A stretch of DNA of 64,000 nucleotides from Siphonodentalium dalli (Eukaryota > Mollusca > Scaphopoda > Gadilida > Siphonodentaliidae): positions 63,037,094-63,101,093 of the forward strand of contig CP136065.1 of NCBI GenBank assembly GCA_032622095.1. Direction: 5' to 3'. Positions 23,769-34,875 of the stretch are shown one piece after another. Made by a program: the position numbers and the translations under genes. A model generated the notes under the pieces. It saw only the letters and a list, made by a program, of their open reading frames with translations. It was not told the origin of the DNA and made no database searches. Each line of letters opens with the position of its first letter. The first letter of the stretch is position 1.

Positions 23769-24403
23769 ACTGCAAACATTATTTCGACAATGGATCAACA
23801 ACAGACGGACTATACTTGATATCACCAGATGGCGCCACACAGATGGAGGCCTGGTGTGACGTGACTAATGGCGGATGGACCGTGTTCCAGAAAAGATTCG
23901 ACGGCAGTGTAGACTTCCATCGCACCTGGCATGAATATAGGTCAGGATTTGGGGATCCCAACGGGGAACATTGGCTAGGCCTGGAACATGTTTACCAGCT
24001 GATAACACAAGGCACCACAGAGTTGAGAATTCGAATGAAGCAGTTCGGCAGTACCACTTGGAATGTTGTCACATACGGCAACTTCTCGTTGAGTCCATGT
24101 GAAGATTGGTATCGGTTTTCAGTTGGTACGGTGAAAATGGCGTCTGCCTGCGATAGCCTGACATCACTACACAATGGAATGCCCTTCTCGACATTTGACG
24201 TAAAATATCAGGCATTAGAACCGACCTGGGATTGTGGAGATGGATGGTGGTATAACAGTTGCTGTGAAGCATGTCTGAACAAACCATACCTGTCAGCGCC
24301 GGGTACCTACGGCGGTGACGGAGGAAGGTTCATCATGTGGTCGTGCCTGACAGGCTGGCACAAGTCTCTCAAACAGGCGGAAATTGCATTCAAACGAATA
24401 TAA
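23769..24403 (+). CDS. Exon 3: fibrinogen-related domain (FReD)
   Basis: Begins after a TTTTGACTTACAG acceptor at 23768; the codon split with exon 2 gives Asp-Cys. The 210 codons to the TAA at 24401 form a nearly full FReD: GLYLISPDG, NGGWTVFQKRFDGSVDF, GFGDPNGEHWLGLEHVYQL, DSLTSLHNGMPFSTFD, CGDGWWYNSCCEACLN and GGDGGRFIMW. FReDs bind acetylated sugars or protein ligands, and in molluscs many act in immune recognition. The usual Asp-x-Asp calcium loop after FSTFD is replaced by VKYQ, so calcium binding may be lost. A single-exon FReD is usual for such genes. The ATG at 23816 is internal, not a start. Domain identity is secure; ligand unknown. Confidence 0.9.
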
Positions 24404-25095
24404 TTTGAGCAGCCAAAACAAAGTGAAATGAATGAGAAAACAATCACTCATAAACAAGTTGACATTCCCGCGGTCGTCGGGTTTCATTTTAAAACTAATG
24501 TGTAATATCAGAATTGACAACAGGAAAGTCAATGGCAATAACATTAGACCACTTGGATATTTAATGCTGAATCAGCAGAGCTAATGTCGTGAACCTCCAT
24601 GAAAGGGTTCATGTCTTGCAAATTACAAGTGTATAAATGTTAAGGTATTTACCTCTGGTGTGCCTGCCAACCATTCTGAACTTCGCGGCCTCGAATCAAC
24701 GGGCGATGTTCAAAGGATGCTAGCTTGAAAGAGGAGATCATCATTCGCAACCCTATTTAGCCCTTTCTGCACTCAAATATCCTTGGCGAGTGGTTCAGAT
24801 AGGAGATGTTCAGATAGTAAATTTAACAAACGGTAATATTTCCGTTGGTTGAACTTATTATCTGAATACTTCCCACCAATTAATAGAAAATGCAAATTCA
24901 TCTGCACCTTTATTATTTTTTCGTTTACATTATTTGCAAAATTTGAATATATTTATTATGAAACTTCATAATTGATTTATTGACAGTTGTGGCTTTGCAC
25001 TTGATTCCATTCAACAACAATTCATATAATTTATTTTATAACATTTATTTGGGGATTATAGGCGTGCGGGTAATCAACGCTAAACCCCGATATAG
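24404..25095. other. 3' flank of the FReD exon
   Basis: Expected 3' UTR region. No AATAAA was noticed close to the stop codon, so the transcript end is not placed. No other feature. Confidence 0.4.
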
Positions 25096-25099
25096 AAAG

Positions 25100-25403
25100 A
25101 TATATTGATTGGTTGATTGGGGTTTAATGTCGCTTTCAACTATTACTGCCATATCACGACATTGCCAGTTTTAGTGGTAGAGGAAATCCGCACACTTACG
25201 CTAATCTAACAGTGATTTTATTGGTGATAAACTCGTCGACCATGTGCGACAAACTAACGGCCATCGGCGGGTAACGCTATACATAAGGATTTCTAGTTAC
25301 AAAGTCCATTATGGAAACATGTGGATTTGAACCCTTATCGCCATCGCTGGAGGGCGAGACAGCTTGGAATTATACCCCTAACCGACTGAGCCATCTAGCC
25401 GCC
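25100..25403 (-). mobile_element. tRNA-derived SINE
   Basis: The minus strand starts with GGCGGCTAGATGGCTCAGTC, including an A box (TGGCTCAGTCGGTTAGG, 25393-25377) and a B box (GGGTTCAAATCC, 25334-25323). A body follows, and the 3' end reads AAAGCGACATTAAACCCCAA then AATCAACCAATCAATA, an ATTG-type tail known from molluscan SINEs. A C14 run abuts its 5' end. The tRNA-like head is too altered to be a working tRNA gene. Confidence 0.8.
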
Positions 25404-25610
25404 CCCCCCCCCCCGTAGAAATATATACAGACGGGTATTCGACGTAAAACAGCACTATCCCAAACGATTTAACCAGCTGGATCACGTCGTAGGAAAATTG
25501 GACTACAGGAAAATGTGTTTTCAGCTCATCAATTATCAGTCTGGTATTATCTCGGCGGGGTAACTCTATTTATTAGTTTATGTTGCATGCTGTCGACGAA
25601 TCGGGGCATA

Positions 25611-28600
25611 AGGTTACACTGGTGTAAATGTTTTCCATAGGCCTCAGTGCTAACGTTTTAGCGTATGCTGTTGGCTATATGAACCATGGGTCCAATGTTT
25701 TTTTTTAATCTGAAAAATTGACATTTCGGGAAACTTTTTACACAAAAAAATCATATCTGTCTAGCAGGGAATTCGCCTGTAAATCTTGTGTTGTCGTAAC
25801 TAGTGTCAGATCCGCATAAAAAAATACTGTCATATTTTAGACCACACCAACAAATTCAAACTTCACTACAAAGGGTTAATTCCTGTGCCAATGGCTATCT
25901 TACCTATGGGAAATCATAGGGAAGAGGTGTGATGATTTTTTTATGCAAAAAGCACACAAGGCTATTGACCAATCAGGGCCCAGTGTCTATTTTATTCTCT
26001 CCTATATATTCCTCCCGCATCCGCTAGAGGTCTCTCCGAACCTTATTTACACCAGTGTAACCTAAAGCGATAGCCCGCTTTTTCGCGGAATAATTGTAAC
26101 ACCCTACATTTTTTCAGAATTGCCCATGAATGAAAAAAATGTGTTCAAAAATAATATCACTTCTGTGGTTCTTTATTTATCACACACAATTTAACCCCAC
26201 TCTCTGTAACACATTATTCATCAAAAAAGCACATTTTTCCACCACAAGTCATATTCAGGCCCCATTTTCACACAGTTTTTGGGATCTGGTGTTGCAAACT
26301 TGGATCAGCTATGGAAGCCTGTACAAGATCCTTTCCATGAGAGAACTTCTGGTGATGTGAGGTCATTGAGTCCAGATCTGATCAGCTGAGCATCAAGCAC
26401 ATGACTTTATCAGCACATGGAAGACTAAAATATGACATTTTCAGGTCTGCAAGGGTGATCCAAGATAACTGGATGTGGGTGTATATTGAATTAGTTGAAC
26501 AAAGATATGCTCTCTTTGAAATGCTGAAGCATTTTCTTAAATGTGTCCAAGTTTTAGTGCTATTAACCTTCAAATGGCCATACCCACCAGTGAAAATGAG
26601 ACACTTTTATTATATATATCTGTATATCACTGGCTATAAAATCCAAAATACTTGTTAGATTAGCTTCTTATAACAATTGGTATGTGTGTCATTGACATGC
26701 TCATGTAATGGGTAATTTGCATTATCATGTGACAATTACCACCTTGAAATTTTTTGAAAATACCTTGAAAAATTGGCATTTTTTATGAAAAATCATACCA
26801 TTTTTTTGGCCGATGGAAGTGAAAGAAGACATCAGCAGCAAGAATAGCCACACCATGCATGGGAGATTCATTGGACTGAAAGACCAGGCTGTGAAAAATG
26901 CATTTAAATACTTTAAAGTGACTCCCAGGAATCAAAAATGCCAAAAAGTTCATTTTTCCCTTTAAAGCGATAGCCCGCTTTTTCGCGGAATAATTGTAAC
27001 ACCCTACATTTTTTCAGAATTGCCCATGAATGAAAAAAATGTGTTCAAAAATAATATCACTTCTGTGGTTCTTTATTTATCACACACAATTTAACCCCAC
27101 TCTCTGTAACACATTATTCATCAAAAAAGCACATTTTTCCACCACAAGTCATATTCAGGCCCCATTTTCACACAGTTTTTGGGGTCTGGTGTTGCAAACT
27201 TGGATCAGCTATGGAAGCCTGTACAAGATCCTTTCCATGAGAGAACTTCTGGTGATGTGAGGTCATTGAGTCCAGATCTGATCAGCTGAGCATCAAGCAC
27301 ATGACTTTATCAGCACATGGAAGACTAAAATATGACATTTTCAGGTCTGCAAGGGTGATCCAAGATAACTGGATGTGGGTGTATATTGAATTAGTTGAAC
27401 AAAGATATGCTCTCTTTGAAATGCTGAAGCATTTTCTTAAATGTGTCCAAGTTTTAGTGCTATTAACCTTCAAATGGCCATACCCACCAGTGAAAATGAG
27501 ACACTTTTATTATATATATCTGTATATCACTGGCTATAAAATCCAAAATACTTGTTAGATTAGCTTCTTATAACAATTGGTATGTGTGTCATTGACATGC
27601 TCATGTAATGGGTAATTTGCATTATCATGTGACAATTACCACCTTGAAATTTTTTGAAAATACCTTGAAAAATTGGCATTTTTTATGAAAAATCATACCA
27701 TTTTTTTGGCCGATGGAAGTGAAAGAAGACATCAGCAGCAAGAATAGCCACACCATGCATGGGAGATTCATTGGACTGAAAGACCAGGCTGTGAAAAATG
27801 CATTAAAATACTTTAAAGTGACTCCCAGGAATCAAAAATGCCAAAAAGTTCATTTTTCCCTTTAGGTTACACTGGTGTAAATGTTTTCCATAGGCCTCAG
27901 TGCTAACGTTTTAGCGTATGCTGTTGGCTATATGAACCATGGGTCCAATTTGTTTTTTTAATCTGAAAAATTGACATTTCGGGAAACTTTTTACACAAAA
28001 AAATCATATCTGTCTAGCAGGGAATTCGCCTTTAAATCTTGTGTTTTCGTAACTAGTGTCAGATCCGCATAAAAAAATACTGTCATATTTTAGACCACAC
28101 CAACAAATTCAAACTTCACTACAAAGGGTTAATTCCTGTGCCAATGGCTATCTTACCTATGGGAAATCATAGGGAAGAGGTGTGATGATTTTTTTATGCA
28201 AAAAGCACACAAGGCTATTGACCAATCAGGGCCCAGTGTCTATTTTATTCTCTCCTATATATTCCTCCCGCATCCGCTAGAGGTCTCTCCGAACCTTATT
28301 TACACCAGTGTAACCTAAAGCGATAGCCCGCTTTTTCGCGGAATAATTGTAACACCCAACATTTTTTCAGAATTGCCCATGAATGAAAAAAATGTGTTCA
28401 AAAATAATATCACTTCTGTGGTTCTTTATTTATCACACACAATTTAACCCCGCTCTCTGTAACACATTATTCATCAAAAAAGCACATTTTTCCACCACAA
28501 GTCATATTCAGGCCCCATTTTCACACAGTTTTTGGGATCTGGTGTTGCAAACTTGGATCAGCTATGGAAGCCTGTACAAGATCCTTTCCATGAGAGAACT

Positions 28601-29669
28601 TCTGGTGATGTGAGGTCATTGAGTCCAGATCTGATCAGCTGAGCATCAAGCACATGACTTTATCAGCACATGGAAGACTAAAATATGACATTTTCAGGTC
28701 TGCAAGGGTGATCCAAGATAACTGGATGTGGGTGTATATTGAATTAGTTGAACAAAGATATGCTCTCTTTGAAATGCTGAAGCATTTTCTTAAATGTGTC
28801 CAAGTTTTAGTGCTATTAACCTTCAAATGGCCATACCCACCAGTGAAAATGAGACACTTTTATTATATATATCTGTATATCACTGGCTATAAAATCCAAA
28901 ATACTTGTTAGATTAGCTTCTTATAACAATTGGTATGTGTGTCATTGACATGCTCATGTAATGGGTCATTTGCATTATCATGTGACAATTACCACCTTGA
29001 AATTTTTTGAAAATACCTTGAAAAATTGGCATTTTTTATGAAAAATCATACCATTTTTTTGGCCGATGGAAGTGAAAGAAGACATCAGCAGCAAGAATAG
29101 CCACACCATGCATGGGAGATTCATTGGACTGAAAGACCAGGCTGTGAAAAATGCATTAAAATACTTTAAAGTGACTCCCAGGAATCAAAAATGCCAAAAA
29201 GTTCATTTTTCCCTTTAGGTTACACTGGTGTAAATGTTTTCCATAGGACTCAGTGCTAACGTTTTAGCGTATGCTGTTGGCTATATGAACCATGGGTCCA
29301 ATTTGTTTTTTTAATCTGAAAAATTGACATTTCGGGAAACTTTTTACACAAAAAAATCATATCTGTCTAGCAGGGAATTCGCCTTTAAATCTTGTGTTTT
29401 CGTAACTAGTGTCAGATCCGCATAAAAAAATACTGTCATATTTTAGACCACACCAACAAATTCAAACTTCACTACAAAGGGTTAATTTCTGTGCCAATGG
29501 CTATCTTACCTATGGGAAATCATAGGGAAGAGGTGTGATGATTTTTTTATGCAAAAAGCACACAAGGCTATTGACCAATCAGGGCCCAGTGTCTATTTTA
29601 TTCTCTCCTATATATTCCTCCCGCATCCGCTAGAGGTCTCTCCTAACCTTATTTACACCAGTGTAACCA
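25611..29669 (-). mobile_element. Composite A-B array, right block, inverted
   Basis: Order along the + strand: A' 25611-26063, B' 26064-26963, B' 26964-27863, A' 27864-28316, B' 28317-29216, A' 29217-29669. Every A' is 453 bp and every B' 900 bp. All are reverse-complemented relative to 19765-21570 and differ from that block by scattered substitutions, while copies within this block are nearly identical. One A' is missing between the first two B'. The block starts about 1.2 kb after the FReD stop codon. Confidence 0.9.
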
Positions 29670-29787
29670 TAACACATCCTCCTTGACGGGAGATATGGCA
29701 ATATAATGTTTCATCGTTTGACTCGTATGTCTCCTCTCCATCCTGATCTCCACCATGTCACGCGAACAGCGAACGTGTCATGTATAA

Positions 29788-30109
29788 GTGGTGCCACGAC
29801 ATTAGAATAATCAATTATGTTATGAAGTCCCATCACACGACAATACATTAGGTTCATGTCAGAATCACTCCGAGGCCCCTTATTGCCATCATCGTTACCT
29901 TTGCGGTTTAGGTATTCTGACACGACCCTGTCGTAAAACAGGCTGGATTACGACAAGTTCGTGTCAGAATACCTAAACCACAAAGGGAACGATGATGGTA
30001 CTACAGGGCTTCGGCGTGATTCTGACATGAACCTAATGTATTGTCGTGTGAGTAATCAGTTATGGGACTCCCTGAAATAATTGATTATTCTAATTTCGTG
30101 GCACCGCTA
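29788..30109. mobile_element. Large foldback element
   Basis: Two arms of about 150 bp: AGTGGTGCCACGACATTAGA, then ACATTAGGTTCATGTCAGAA, then GGTTTAGGTATTCTGACACGA, mirrored on the right. Only a short spacer remains (about 29930-29965). No ORF. Confidence 0.8.
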
Positions 30110-30461
30110 TCCTTAATTCGGTATCTTATTTCCACCTAATGCATATATACTGTATTGTACTACGACCTTGCTTACAATTTTTTATAAGAAACGTCATGAC
30201 TGATCAGCTGTATGTGTTCCATTGATTATGTTTACGTCGTTTTGTGGAACAATTCTAGATTGTACCACGACAAGCCGTATTACATGTACAAGCAATGCAG
30301 AGGGGTCATCGCCTCATGCGTTCAGCACTGATCAACTATCAACAAACAAACCACATGCCCTGGCCAATTTGACACCACACAACAACCGAATGTACGTTTT
30401 GTATACCAGCAAATAATTATATCGGACTTAAATAGAACGTTTTGTACATTTGTCGACTTTG

Positions 30462-32048
30462 AGGGGTTGTTTATACATTACCCGGCGAAGATCGCATTCG
30501 CTTTAGCCGGCAGCGATAACAATAGAGTGTTTATACTTCGCCGGATAAGAATTACGGCTATCCGGATACTCAGCTATACGGTTTTCAACTTTTGGATAAA
30601 ATTATTTCGTACAAGCACCTGATTGTCGTATGGATTCTAATTCGCTCTGCGGTTAAGTTAGATGTTTATCTGGGGTCATGTCGTCATGGGTGATTTCCTT
30701 TCAACAATTAACTCGAACAATATTATTGGGTAATCGCTGATAGACCAGCCCGCTTTTCACCTGTGTATATATTGGTCAGTGTGCCAGTTTGATTGTCTCT
30801 AATCAGCTGTCCGTCGGTGGTCACGCACCTTGGTTATAAGATATTATTATAAATACCAACTGATGATGGTACACGTACTCTGCATGTGCATGGTACATTT
30901 GTTGCGCATTCGAGGGAATTAATTCATGTACATGTATGTCCATATATATATGGAAGAAATGGGATGGCACGTTTCTATGGATTCAAACTCAATGGACAAT
31001 TAGTTCAATAATTTAAATCTGAGTGCGCCGTGGACATATGTACACAGGGACGGGTCTAGAGGGCCTGATTTGGAGGTGTGGGACTGTTCATCTTTGGAAT
31101 TTATCGACCGACCGTGGTTATGGCCAGGTGTGAGAATTTTTTTTAATCTGAACCCTGAAAATTGCAAAATCCTAGCATCCAGCCTTAAGATTTCCAATTG
31201 TTGGACATTTTCCAAACTTGACACACATCTAAGGTTGGATCATTTCCAACTGATGGCCATTTCAGTCCAAAATATTGGCAAAAAAATAAGCAAATGTTGC
31301 TTAAAGAAATCACCAATAACAAATTGTTGAAAATAAAACTACGAGAACAATTTCAACATATTGCTGATGTCAAATTTCCAACCATTGCCGTGTCAGGTAT
31401 GAAATTTCCAGCTTTTGAATATATTGATTAAAGTTGGGATGAGACACCCCCATCGCTACGGCCATACATAAATGGACATTGGTGAACGCCCGAGTAAAAT
31501 GAAAAACATATTTTATTATATAATGTGCAAACGGAAAATGTGTCACATTTGATTCGCGATGTTGAAACTTATATATATAATATAATATCCAATCCGAATG
31601 ATTATAGACACCAATTGGTAGATGCATGCTACGAAAATATCTCAAAACTGACAATGACCATGCTTTTGGTGCGACACTCACTTCACAGGCTGTCTATGAA
31701 CCCAAACAAACCATTAACAATTTTGTTTAATTATCTATAAAATTACCAATAGCAATACCTGAAAGTTTGAGTTTGATATTAATCATTTCGGCATTTCCTT
31801 TTCTAAAAAGTTTCATTTCACTATACTGCCCAACCATATTTCTAACAGGAAGCGGCTAGATGTTTACATGCGTACAGCAATATCATATTGCAGTTCAGTG
31901 AGAACTAAAACGAAAACTATTATAAAGTAAAGGAGACACATGAATATATGCGTATCTTCGCCGGCGATGTGTAAACACTCTGCCCAACCTTCGCCGGCTA
32001 ACGGGTTCGCCGGGTAACGGCTTCACCGGCTATGTGTAAACGTCACCT
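30462..32048. mobile_element. Non-autonomous TIR element with CCGGCGAA subterminal repeats
   Basis: The left end AGGGGTTGTTTATACATTA and the inverted right end AGGTGACGTTTACACATAG match imperfectly. Both ends continue into TACCCGGCGAA, TTAGCCGG and AGAGTGTTTA-AC blocks in the same order. The inside (about 1.4 kb) shows no transposase but holds a dispersed repeat at 31118-31185. Its end structure resembles hAT-like elements, but target duplications were not resolved. Confidence 0.55.
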
Positions 32049-32141
32049 GAAAAGAAGAAGTTTTAACACGTTTGAGGAAACAATGCAGTGGTCGCCTCTT
32101 GTAAAGTGCGTCCATGCGTCAAACACAAGCATTATATATAC

Positions 32142-32235
32142 GTTATAAGCACGGCGTCCGATTTATAAGCGATATAAAGATTATAAGCGCCCGTGGTGTT
32201 TATGTCGCTTATAAATCGGACTCCGTGCTTATAAC
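32142..32235. mobile_element. Short foldback element
   Basis: Arms GTTATAAGCACGGCGTCCGA and its inverse, with TTTATAAGCGA continuing the match. About 35-bp arms around a short loop. Confidence 0.75.
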
Positions 32236-32239
32236 ATAT

Positions 32240-33090
32240 TTATAACACCCAATCATCCCGAGAAACTTACAGTCAGTGATGATTTTGTCTTAGCATTTAC
32301 ATATGTCAGTCAGTCAGTCTTACAAACCTGGTCCAGTGAATACCACTCAATGCAACATACATGTAGTTGATATTACATCCAAATAGTTCAACGCATTGTA
32401 TTTGTGCCGAATCATGACATTTCAATGGACTTTTCTTTTTGTTAATATTGGATTAATTAAAGAGCACATTACTCTTCTCTTCTTTTGTTTATTATTCCTA
32501 GGTATCGGATTTATTTATTCCATACCGTCGAAGCCGAATTTATGATATCGCAAGAAGCACTTTCGACCAATGTAAGTTATCCAATGGGGTCCTGTTACCG
32601 ACGTCTGTTTACTTTTACTATCTGTTAGTTGTTGTCTGCTCTGTAAATAGAGGGTTCCATCGTTTTGTTAGGATTTTCCATTTTAGAATTATTCCACTGT
32701 GTTTATCTGTATTTGCTGGTGTGTACAGCGTACATATAAGATAGTTGTATGGTATCAAATTGGGCAGAGATTGTTAACGGACTCGCAGCATGTGGTTTGT
32801 TTTATGAAAGTTGCTCAGATTGCTGAACGCCTGAGGTAGCAATACACGATTTCCTTGGTTTGTAAGCGGGCTGAAAAATAATATTAACAATATAAGTTTG
32901 GCATTAATTTTGTTATTCATGGGAGTAGTGTTTTGGTGGTTTAATTATTTTATAAATGTACCGTAGTATACAAAACGGGGTCATGTTTGAATACGAAGTA
33001 TGTGATTGGTATCTGGCGTGGGCCAGCTCGGTGTGGTACTCCACCGGAAAAGAGAGTGATTTCTCTCACTTGGAAACAGTTATCTGGACT
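32240..33090. other. No recognisable feature
   Basis: AT-rich sequence, no coding frame or repeat supported. Confidence 0.4.
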
Positions 33091-33224
33091 TTCATGACCA
33101 AATTTCATATCCTGCTAAAGTGCTGATTTTCCAATTATTTGTTCAAAATCCTTGTATTAGTTTTTGTAATACTCCGTAAACATACAAGTATTGCAGGCTA
33201 TACTCCCAAACGTCTCGTAATACA

Positions 33225-33293
33225 AATTTGTTTGAGAAGCATTTTTAGCTGGCCACCGGGGATGGACCAGGACCACTCAGCGTACTGGGAAAA
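33225..33293 (+). repeat. Dispersed repeat shared with 43409-43473
   Basis: TTTGTTTGAGAAGCATTTTT and GGACCAGGACCACTCAGCGT occur at both sites. A neighbouring piece (TGCTGATTTTCCAATT) is also shared, at 33120 and 43735. Related AAATCCTAGCATC blocks occur at 31168 and 43500. Confidence 0.65.
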
Positions 33294-33724
33294 AATTATT
33301 GTGAGTACCACGCATAACACTTGGGACGAACTGTCGACGACTCGAATTCAAATTCGTAAACGGGTCACGAACATAGTGGTATATGATTATTCAAATTACA
33401 AATACGTCCGTATCGGGCGTAATTGATGCACCCCATACGAAACACGCATTATTTAATCTAAATTTTTTCATCGACACGACTTACCAGATCCATACTCTTT
33501 ACAATGTGGTTTCAATACGGCCCACGCCCATTATGGACTTATTTCAGAATCGAGTGTTCTTATAGAGCTTAATACAGATTCACATAACGCCAATAAGGGC
33601 GTATTTTGATTTTTGAAATACGTTTAATATAAACCTATTTGCATGATAATATGTTGCCGAGTTACCACACCAATTTTTGTTTAAATCGGTTCAGGCGCCT
33701 GGAAGGAAATTCGCGAACAGACAT

Positions 33725-34190
33725 ATCAATCAATCAATCAATTGTTTATTCTCGTCACTCAAAATTACATGGGTATTGAGACATTTAACATATTTACATG
33801 GCATATAGTTATATACATTATATACATGGGGCAGGCGGGATTATTGCAATATGTACCATGCATACATGCCGTATATAATTATCCAACAGCGATAATATTC
33901 TTACTCTGTCGTTATTAGCGCTGATATAAATACTCTGCCCTCGATTGAGCTTTTAAAAAGTATTCTCTCGGTTTTTAGTACTATCTGCACAGGGTTACTA
34001 AGCTTCATTTGGGTCTATCTGGGTTACTTCGTTCTGGGCATTCGAACACAATCGTGGATTCGTGAAAATTTCTAAAATTCGATGTACCTGTTTTCTCCCA
34101 GAAAATCGCATTAAATACTTTGTAGATGTTTTCGTGGTACTCTCCACGATTATGAATCGATGGGTTGTAAGTTTCAATAAATTTTCGTTA
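33725..34190 (-). mobile_element. Probable 3' tail of a truncated LINE
   Basis: Read on the minus strand the segment ends in GAGAATAAACAATTGATTGA with four ATTG/ATCA-type repeats, a tail form shared by animal LINEs and the SINE at 25100. Upstream on that strand about 60 codons stay open to a stop near 34000, but no domain could be named. Confidence 0.4.
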
Positions 34191-34194
34191 TCAA

Positions 34195-34845
34195 GAATAT
34201 ATATTAGTTTGATAAGTTAGGCAAATTGGGCCAGGGTGGTCGGATTTGCCACGTGTGCTGAGATTTTTCATTTTCGGCTCGGGATTATTTCTGCCTGTCT
34301 GCCCGTAGATTTTGTGTTTACACGTGTAAATGGCACTGTCTGATGGTACATTATGCATACACTGTGAATGAGGCTGCTTGTGTTACAAATCATTTGATTA
34401 ATATGAGTCATTGATCTGTTGATAAGACTACTCATAGACAGTCATATAAATATATATATGTATAACACAACAACATTTTGGTTTATACATTAGGAAATGA
34501 TACAATAATGGTTGCTTAACAAACAATTAATTCGACTGGAGCCTACAATGGTAAAATCAGACAATGTCTGTCATGTTACTAATATTATTAGTAAATGGGG
34601 AGGGGCGATTATCTCCATTTCTTTATAAAGGGAATGCCGGAGTAATAAATAAGTTGATTTGTCTACATTTACCACAAGGTCAGGAGTGTATCGGTCATAA
34701 TAAGGGTCACATCAGGGACATGTCAGACCAACACACATGACATGCATCCCACTGAAAGGTCCCACTTATGGGTTAGCGTACGCATATCACCTGTGTAGGT
34801 CATACATTTCCCATTTGTGCCACTGATGACTATCTCATATGTTCT
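34195..34845. other. No recognisable feature
   Basis: AT-rich spacer before the LINE. Nothing supported. Confidence 0.4.
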
Positions 34846-34875
34846 AATCACATCAACAACAACAACAACCAAGAC

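Noticed and set aside
25323-25403. tRNA gene on the minus strand
   Set aside because: A and B boxes are present, but a clean cloverleaf is not, and the sequence continues into a SINE body and tail.
20608-28911. Recurring 63-, 76- and 85-codon frames in the B units
   Set aside because: They recur because the 900-bp unit recurs; frames on both strands overlap, and changes are mostly amino-acid changing.
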